A stretch of 64,000 bases of DNA from Scleromitrula shiraiana (Eukaryota > Ascomycota > Leotiomycetes > Helotiales > Sclerotiniaceae): assembly GCA_028455995.1 (NCBI GenBank), contig JABELC010000002.1:3224001-3288000 (forward strand). Direction: 5' to 3'. A program made the position numbers and the translations under genes. Shown here in pieces: positions 57,396-64,000 of this stretch (positions are counted from its first letter, which is position 1; each line of letters begins with the position of its first letter). The notes beneath the pieces were generated by a model. That model had not been told where the DNA came from and did not search any database. It saw only the letters and a list, made by a program, of their open reading frames with translations.

Positions 57396-59717
57396 ATGGT
57401 GGATTTCGAATCTTTACTGGAAGGTCTATCTTCTGGTAATGGGACTGCAATAACTAGCAATGGTCTCTTACCAACAATCCTTCTTGAGAGCTTCATTCCA
57501 GGGTATGGATACATACATAAGATTGCCCTTCAAACTGTTGGCTTCGATATTACAGTTCTTGTTACTTTAGCGGCAGCTTCATGGTTGGCCAATAGAATTT
57601 ACGACTACTTGCATAGTTTTGCGTGGAGCTTCCTTACTCAACACTACAGAGCAGATGTTTCTATCAGCAGTCGAGATGAGATTTATGATCAAGTTATCGA
57701 CTTTCTAGCTTTCAAGAACAAAACTCGACCTTCTCGTTCGTTGATGGCAGAAACACCTGGACGAAATTACTGGGATCTAGATAATGATGATGCTATTACT
57801 CGTCTACCCGACTCAAACGGAACTATACAATGGCTCAACTTTGCCACTCAGGATGCAAAAGCAGAGCCTCAATTTACACCTTCCACAGGACATTCACATG
57901 ATATTTGGCATAACCACACATACTTCCGTGTTAGACGAGAGGAGATTGCAGTTTTCAAAACCGATTATGGAGATGGTCCCATTTCTGACAAGCAAAAGCT
58001 CATTATCTCTTGTTTCGGCCGTTCAACCGAACCTATCAAGAAATTGATTCAGGAAGCCAAAGAATATTGTAACAGAAATCACAGCGCCAAGACAGTGATT
58101 CGTCGACCAGCAAATAAGGAACGTCGAAATTGGGGTGGTCGCAGTGCTTGGGCTGAGGTAGCTAGACGACCATGCAGGCCGATGAAGACTGTGGTTTTGG
58201 ACGATGCTGTCAAATTTGACGTTATGAAAGATATCAACGAATACCTCGATCCTTCAACTGCTCGTTGGTATGCTATTCGAGGTATTCCATATCGACGAGG
58301 TTACTTATTTCATGGACCTCCAGGGACTGGCAAAACATCTTTAACATTTGCTCTTGCGGGTGTTTTTGGCTTGAACATTTACGTTGTCAGCTTGTTGGAA
58401 CCTACACTCACGGAAGAAGAACTTGGTAGCCTATTCACGAATTTGCCTCCGAGATGTATTGTGTTACTTGAAGATATTGATACAGCTGGTCTTACCCGAG
58501 TCGAAAAAAAAGATGACGAATCTGATGACTCTTCGGATAGTGATGACGATAATCCTGATGCGCAAGTGGCCGCCGCGGTTAGTAAAGCACTTAAAAAGAA
58601 AGGACATAAACACGGCAAGGGCGGTAGAAAAGGACACAAGAAAGGCAGGGTAGATAAAGATGACGATGAAAAAAAGGGAATTTCTCTATCTGGTCTACTA
58701 AACGTAAGTCATCCATCTAAAAATATCTCATTCGCCTCAACGCTGACAACACAACAGATAATTGACGGCGTGGCCTCCCACGAGGGTCGCGTTCTAGTAA
58801 TGACAACCAACCATCCCGATAGATTAGACGAAGCTCTTATTCGACCCGGCCGAGTAGATCATCAAGTTGCCTTCTCAAACGCCACCCGCCATCAAATTAA
58901 AGAGATTTTCGAGAGAATGTATACCAATGATCCACCACGCAACGACAAACTCGCCACTTCCTTGGTTTCACCACCTCCTGCAGTTCCTCAGGCACCAGGT
59001 ATTAAAGTCGCAACACTTGAAAAGGTTAAACCTATTATTGAAAAGATCGAATCTCCACTTCTTGTAAAACGTCCTCTTACTCCTCCGGATACTCCTCTTC
59101 CCCCCGAAGCAGCGGCAGAATTAGAAAAAGAAGCGAAGGAGAAATCAGAAACAAACCTCGAAACCGAAAAACAATCAGATAAATCGACCATTCCATCCTC
59201 ACTCTCAACAATAGCATTCCGAAATAACCAAGCAGACTTCGTGGAAGATATCCTCGAACCGGGCGAATTAAGCCGTCTCGCGGTGGAATTCTCGAGTCAT
59301 ATTGAGGATCTTATGTTTAGTCCGGCGGAGGTGCAGGGGTTCTTGTTGACGAGGAAGAAACATCCTAGGAAGGCGGCGCGGGAGATTGGGGCTTGGGTTG
59401 AGGCTAATAGGAAGGGGAAGGGGGGGCGGGTTGAGAAGGAGAAAGAGAAGGAGAAGGAGAAGGAGAAGGAGAAGGAGAAGGAGAAGGAGAAGGAGAAGGA
59501 GAAGGAGAAGGAGAAGGAGAAGGAGAAGGAGAAGGGAAGGAGAAGGAGAAGGAGAAGGAGAAGGAGAAAGGAATGGTGGTGGCGACGGGTGTGGGGGCTT
59601 AGTTGGGAGATATGTGGGGATGCGAGGGGGTGCGGAGAGATGGATGGATGGATGGATGGATGGATGAGAAACCCACGTGGCTTTTTGAGAGAAAACATAG
59701 GTTTACATATGGTATGA
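57396..59717 (+). CDS. BCS1-like AAA+ ATPase
   Basis: Mitochondrial BCS1 family AAA ATPase (the yeast member translocates the Rieske protein; fungal paralogues have unknown clients). Exons by eye: 57396-58703 and 58758-59717; the 54-base GTAAGT…ACAG intron is in frame without a stop, so an unspliced reading would only add 18 residues. Spliced: 755 residues. A single membrane segment lies at about 52-68, a BCS1-type N-terminal domain at 70-250, then the AAA module with Walker A GPPGTGKT at 307-314, Walker B CIVLLEDIDTAG near 354, sensor region VLVMTTNHPDRLDEALIRPGRVD, and an acidic/Lys-rich insert before that. The C-terminal about 90 residues come from a simple repeat (EKEK) that changes frame to Arg-rich sequence; see findings. 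Confidence 0.88.
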   Translation: MVDFESLLEGLSSGNGTAITSNGLLPTILLESFIPGYGYIHKIALQTVGFDITVLVTLAAASWLANRIYDYLHSFAWSFLTQHYRADVSISSRDEIYDQVIDFLAFKNKTRPSRSLMAETPGRNYWDLDNDDAITRLPDSNGTIQWLNFATQDAKAEPQFTPSTGHSHDIWHNHTYFRVRREEIAVFKTDYGDGPISDKQKLIISCFGRSTEPIKKLIQEAKEYCNRNHSAKTVIRRPANKERRNWGGRSAWAEVARRPCRPMKTVVLDDAVKFDVMKDINEYLDPSTARWYAIRGIPYRRGYLFHGPPGTGKTSLTFALAGVFGLNIYVVSLLEPTLTEEELGSLFTNLPPRCIVLLEDIDTAGLTRVEKKDDESDDSSDSDDDNPDAQVAAAVSKALKKKGHKHGKGGRKGHKKGRVDKDDDEKKGISLSGLLNVSHPSKNISFASTLTTQQIIDGVASHEGRVLVMTTNHPDRLDEALIRPGRVDHQVAFSNATRHQIKEIFERMYTNDPPRNDKLATSLVSPPPAVPQAPGIKVATLEKVKPIIEKIESPLLVKRPLTPPDTPLPPEAAAELEKEAKEKSETNLETEKQSDKSTIPSSLSTIAFRNNQADFVEDILEPGELSRLAVEFSSHIEDLMFSPAEVQGFLLTRKKHPRKAAREIGAWVEANRKGKGGRVEKEKEKEKEKEKEKEKEKEKEKEKEKEKEKEKEKGRRRRRRRRRRKEWWWRRVWGLSWEICGDARGCGEMDGWMDGWMRNPRGFLRENIGLHMV
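59433..59570. repeat. (GAGAAG)n coding microsatellite
   Basis: Hexamer tract inside the BCS1-like gene, encoding a Glu-Lys run and then, after an interruption at 59532-59540 (AAGGGAAGG), an Arg run in another frame. Confidence 0.9.
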
Positions 59718-59891
59718 TGGGATGGGCGGATCGATACATAAAAGCGATAATACGGTGTGTACACTATTTTCATACGAGCAAGCGGTACAATACATAACGA
59801 GGAACGCATAAAAACGCAAGCTTGAGGGGAAAGGGGACGAAAAAGTAGAGGAGAAGAGGAAAATATGTTTGCTTGTGCGATTAATACGACT

Positions 59892-59929
<38 letters not shown>

Positions 59930-60229
59930 GGAAGGAAATTGGATAGCGATGGAAATATACATATGCATAATGAGATAAGTGAGTTGGATTGGATCAGATT
60001 ATTTTGGTTTGGTAGTTTTTGCCTGGGATTGATATGGGTTATATGGTGTGTATCAGTTGGTTGGTTGGTTGGTTAGTGAGTGAGTTTACACGGTTGATTG
60101 GTAGATAGGTAGATAAAAACAAGTGTGCGTTGGTTTCTATTTCTATGTTTATCAGGTGTTGGTGTATTGATTTATTTCTATCTAATCTCCAATCTACCCT
60201 TTATCCATCTACACCTCCCATCCCACACC
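59718..60229. other. Convergent intergenic region
   Basis: 3' flanks of the BCS1-like gene and the next minus-strand gene; GGTTGGTT and GATA repeats near 60055-60115. Confidence 0.5.
59892..59926. repeat. (GAT)n microsatellite
   Basis: About eleven GAT units in the 3' flank of the BCS1-like gene. Confidence 0.9.
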
Positions 60230-61378
60230 TCACAAACCCCTTAAATGTCCCAATACGGCACCTAATCTCCTCAACGCGTTAGTCTTCACCTCTGCCCCTC
60301 CCTCTCCCTTTCCCTTTCCCTCCTTCATCATCTCCACTTCCCTCCTCGCCTCCTCAACAAGCGGTGCCAAACCCCCCCATACCTCATCCGTATACCCATT
60401 CAGTACATCCTCCCAGTCTTCTAATCCTCCCTTTCCCTTTCCAATCCTATCACCTTCTTTCTTAACCCGAAATTCAACACCTGCGTTCGTTATTGTTTCC
60501 ATGTCATCCTCCACTTCCACTTCCTCTCCATTGCCCCAACTAATCTTCTCATCATGGCCGAAATTCGGAATAAGATTCAACGGATTCGATTTCTTAATAC
60601 TCGATCTTGAATTCATACTCCCATTCCCATCAGACTTAAAATCATTATCATGAAATAAAAACAACGATTTAGTAATCGACCGTATCTGAATAATCTGATC
60701 ACTCGTCAACCCCCAGTCGAAATCCCGCCAATGAGTATCATCATCTTCCTGAGTTTCTGATTCAAGCTGGGAGAAGGGTGTAGGTGTTGAGAGGATCTCG
60801 AGGACTTCTTTTCCGTCGAGGGATTGCTGTTGGGGGATTGTGAGGGTTGTAGAGGTCGGGATTGAGAAAGATGGTAACGATGGTGCTGGGTGAGAATTCT
60901 CCCATATAGTTTGGAACGATTGGGCTGTTACTGGCTGTGGTGAATGATTCTGCTCTTCTCGATTTTCGAGACCAGAAGAGGAAGAGGGAACAAAACTCTC
61001 CATCCCATCCAAAAAATTCGAAAATTCATCTTCCGCTGCTCGGATATGTTGCTCCTGGTGTCCCGCTCTCAAGGGCTCGGTCGTAGAACTAGATGTAGAA
61101 CCCCCAACTCGAGAGACTGGTTGCGAATTTTCTTGCCATGTAGATGGTGCTGCGTTTGCGCTTGAAGATGCAGATGATGATTGGGGTTTTCCATTTTGAT
61201 GTAATAGGGATGAGGTGTTGGTTGGTCTGGTTGTTAATGCATTGCGTGTTAGACCGGTTGCTGAGGCGGTTACACGTGATAGGATGGATTGGGAGGGTGA
61301 TTCGTCTTGGGTTGATGGTGGTGACGCTTCTTCGGGTGTGCTTTTAGCTTTGCCTTTGCCTTTGCCTTTGGTGTCCAT
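60230..61378 (-). CDS. Unrecognised protein, low-complexity N-terminus
   Basis: Intronless, 382 residues, start ATG at 61376-61378. The N-terminus is Lys/Gly rich (MDTKGKGKGKAKS) and residues 20-130 are Ser/Thr/Pro-rich, probably disordered. A motif AEDEFSNFLDGMESF near 114-128 and a C-terminal region with WRDFDWGLTSDQ, LEDWEDVLNGYTDEVWGGLAPLVEEAR look conserved and helical. The EF-x-x-FL word recalls peroxin or adaptor motifs, but I cannot name the family. Convergent with the BCS1-like gene. Confidence 0.75.
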   Translation of the reverse strand: MDTKGKGKGKAKSTPEEASPPSTQDESPSQSILSRVTASATGLTRNALTTRPTNTSSLLHQNGKPQSSSASSSANAAPSTWQENSQPVSRVGGSTSSSTTEPLRAGHQEQHIRAAEDEFSNFLDGMESFVPSSSSGLENREEQNHSPQPVTAQSFQTIWENSHPAPSLPSFSIPTSTTLTIPQQQSLDGKEVLEILSTPTPFSQLESETQEDDDTHWRDFDWGLTSDQIIQIRSITKSLFLFHDNDFKSDGNGSMNSRSSIKKSNPLNLIPNFGHDEKISWGNGEEVEVEDDMETITNAGVEFRVKKEGDRIGKGKGGLEDWEDVLNGYTDEVWGGLAPLVEEARREVEMMKEGKGKGEGGAEVKTNALRRLGAVLGHLRGL

Positions 61379-62830
61379 TTTTGATATGTTTTTTCTGTGG
61401 TGATTGTTTTATTTATTTATACACTCACTTGTTTCCTGTGGTGGAAGTCTTGAGGTTGTGGTAAAAGAAACCGTTCGTCCGCATTCCCCGCATTCTCCCG
61501 AAGACTGATTCGGGATGGCTTGCTTGACATGTGATATTGATGTATTTTCAGACTTATAGTAAAAAGGAAGAACAGTTTCGATTTAATTGGTATTAAATTA
61601 TATTCAAATATATCTGTCATTAATTAACTCCTATTGTATATTCTCCATAGATGTAGATCCTAAGAAGATTCGGGTTGGTGTCAGAAGCACTTTCATATCA
61701 CAGATAAGATACCCCTATAAATCTCGCTCGCTACTCTTTTCACTTTCTAGTAATTGTAGTGGAGAGAAAATATTTACCAGAACTATTCTGGACCTCTTAT
61801 CTATTGCCTATTACTAGACATTAGTCTTCAGACATGAGAGTCATCAACTCCCTGCCATGGCCTAGCCACTGGTATGCATCAACAATACACTATGAAACAT
61901 ATTTCGAAGAAACCGGAACTCCCAATCTGGAAACCGAATCTTTTCGGTTCCCGCTTCCATCCTTAGTTCTGGCCACAAATATCACATCGCAAACACCTAA
62001 CTTTTAGGATTCTAATTTCGTATTCTGCTGTTACTAGCAGATTGAACAGGCGCACCTGAAGTATATCGATGGGTGTTAATGATATCTATAAGCTCTGCCA
62101 CCGCGGAAAGGCCAAAAGTAGGAAATTGCCCATGAATCGCACGTCCACATGTTCTTATGAGTATATGGTATGGTACTCGACCATCCGAGAGTATATCATA
62201 AGCTTAAGTGAGAGGAGAAATGAAGAGAAAGGGATAATCATAGTTTCAGGATCGATATAGCTTTAAGGTGAATTTTAGAAAGAGATGATAAGAGATATAG
62301 TATATATATATATATAATGTACCTTTATCCTGTACTATCTAAGACGATCTCTAGATAATTAAATAAATAATTCTGGCACGATAATGCAAAAGCCTACTCG
62401 GATTTACAAATTCAGCCTTGAGAGACCAAAAAATGAAGATGGCGGGCCGAACGGTACGGACACGGGTAACTTGATAATGATATGACTTATGTAAGCATTA
62501 GAACTACGTGGTTTTGTGGTCGGGGGGAGGGGGGGAGGGGGGGTGGTGGGTTGGCTCTCCTGGGCGAAAAAAATGATGGCTGCTTCCCAATGCGGCGTAT
62601 CAAAGAAAAGAAAAAAAAAAAAAAAAAACCTTGAAACCTTTCCCCAAGTAATGGTCAGGTACCACTGCTAGCCATGAGAATTGGACCTAGAACATAGTTA
62701 GGTAGGTATTTAGATAAATTCCTATTAGAATTTTTATAAGTGAAAGCCTGATTTTTTTTGTCATCAGTACGATGTAAAAGTTAGGAAGAAAACCTTAGAA
62801 CAACTATAATAAGAGTTTAATTAAGGTAGG

Positions 62831-62864
<34 letters not shown>

Positions 62865-63619
62865 GATTTGAAGTACGGCGGACGGTGGGCGGCTGGCGGC
62901 TGGCGGCTCTTCTCTCTTCTCTCTTCCAAGGTTATTTTCATTATTATTATTCTCTTATATAATACTTTTTTTGATTATTATTAGTTCTACCAACTAAGAG
63001 AACGACCCCACGAAATTCTACAATAATAAATAAAACAAGTACAATCAAAAACCACAAACCACAAACCACAAACTATAAACCATAAACCATAAAACCTTTC
63101 TCTCAGCCTACTCTACTACTAATAAATAATCCATCCACCATTACACTATACTACCCACCCACCATAATAACATAACCACCACACCCACCACTTTATCAAC
63201 CACAAAAAGTCTATCCTCTTCCTTCAATAAAATAATCAATAAATCTTTCTAGTAATAACGAGATTGATTTATTAGAATTTAAAGATTATACCCTCTTTTC
63301 ATTCCTTATCGTCAAGTTCAAATCTTTTGGTTTACCAATACCTTGTTTGTGTATCGCACTTATTAACACACCGTCGATAATAAATAACATTTGAATCCAA
63401 CCCTTTTTACCAAGTCGAACTTACTTACTTACCTATCCACCCTAGCACGTACAGGTAATCTCAGCCTTCCGTGCATCGACCTACAATAATCTCCATCCTC
63501 ACTTTTCTCGACGCGATCGAGTCTACATACCCATACCGTCTATAATTTAATAGCGGTCGGTCACTTCCATATTACGACTTGAAGGGAAGAGGATATACTC
63601 TCCTCCACAAAGGTAAAAG
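61379..63619. other. Intergenic, long CDC55 leader
   Basis: No gene recognised. Contains a G-rich block at 62521-62550, a CTAT tract at 62831-62862, ACAAACC/ATAAACC heptamer repeats at 63048-63094 and the A/C-rich leader of CDC55. TA repeats occur near 62300-62316. Confidence 0.5.
62831..62862. repeat. (CTAT)n microsatellite
   Basis: Eight CTAT/TATC units. Confidence 0.85.
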
Positions 63620-64000
63620 ATGGTAGAAGGGGAACCGAACTCTCCAACTTGGAAGTTCACTCAGTTAGTATATCCTTGTTGTTATATTATCCATCTGCTA
63701 TTCATACATTATGAATGAGAATATCTTCCAAGAGTCTTTGTTATCCGCCTATTGCGTCACTATCGATATATTATTGTAAGCTAACGAGTAATTCTACAGA
63801 TGTTTTGGAGATAAAGGTGATGTCGAAGACATAACAGAAGGTATGCATGGCTATGCTAGTTGTTTATATGAATCCGCAGATCTACTACTTCATCAGACGT
63901 GCGCAGTATGGGCAAGAGGCTGACGTGATGGATTACAGCCGATATCATCTCGACGGTCGAGTTCGATCATACCGGAAACTATCTTGCTACCGGAGACAAG
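63620..64000 (+). CDS. CDC55: PP2A regulatory subunit B55, 5' part (cut by window edge)
   Basis: B-type regulatory subunit of protein phosphatase 2A, a WD40 propeller involved in mitotic control. Exons by eye: 63620-63663 (MVEGEPNSPTWKFT), 63800-63840 (CFGDKGDVEDITE), 63939 to beyond 64000 (DIISTVEFDHTGNYLATGDK); introns of 136 and 98 bases, phases 2 and 1. FTQCFGDKGD…EADIISTVEFDHTG is the hallmark start of B55 proteins. The gene continues past the right edge. Confidence 0.93.

Noticed and set aside
59297..59968. 223-codon minus-strand frame with Phe-Ser repeats
   Set aside because: Complement of the GAGAAG repeat of the BCS1-like gene; no start context or domain.
1..64000. CRISPR array or bacterial operon features
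   Set aside because: No spaced direct repeats of that kind; genes have spliceosomal introns.

Overview
The window is a chromosomal segment of a filamentous ascomycete. The evidence is short GT-AG introns (mostly about 50-120 nt), a dispersed single 5S rRNA gene, C-to-T (RIP-like) decay with CpA to TpA stop codons, and typical mould genes (NACHT-WD40 receptor, AA11 LPMO, tannase relics, DHA1 transporter relic). The mix fits Leotiomycetes such as the Sclerotiniaceae (Botrytis/Sclerotinia type), but that placement is an inference from overall character, not from a marker I could compare.

Left part, 1-26.9 kb, is largely accessory. A small membrane protein (1.4 kb) is followed by an intact three-exon NLR-like receptor (2.6-6.5 kb), an intact 5S rRNA gene (6.9 kb), an internally deleted MFS transporter (7.1-8.0 kb) and a tannase-family gene broken into two oppositely oriented halves, with a 5S fragment at the junction (8.7-10.7 kb). 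An AA11 LPMO with its C-terminal cysteine-rich module lies at 12.7-13.8 kb. Then comes about 5.8 kb of non-coding, microsatellite-rich DNA holding a 986-bp AT-rich foldback element (18.15-19.14 kb). After this come a YIH1/IMPACT homologue, an intron-bearing tRNA-Leu(CAA), an AIG2-type gamma-glutamylcyclotransferase-like gene, a secreted protein of unknown function, and an unrecognised gene ending in a suspicious stop next to an AT-rich tract.

Right part, 27-64 kb, is mostly conserved housekeeping: methylenetetrahydrofolate reductase, a PQ-loop membrane protein, another membrane protein, ADE6 (purine synthesis), a METTL25-type methyltransferase, TFIIIC tau95, PP2A B56 (RTS1), a TLG1-type t-SNARE, a BCS1-like AAA ATPase, an unrecognised low-complexity protein and, cut by the right edge, PP2A B55 (CDC55). 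The exception is a 12-exon gene at 30.3-33.4 kb built from nine tandem copies of one short helical module, about one per exon, with all the repeat exons 3-9 symmetrical in phase 1. This is the most unusual structure in the window.

Functional links: MTHFR and FGAM synthase both belong to folate/one-carbon and purine supply; two alternative PP2A regulatory subunits lie 11.7 kb apart; the TFIIIC subunit gene serves the same Pol III system that transcribes the 5S and tRNA genes seen here. These are co-occurrences, not operons. Exon borders were placed by eye from reading frame and splice consensus.
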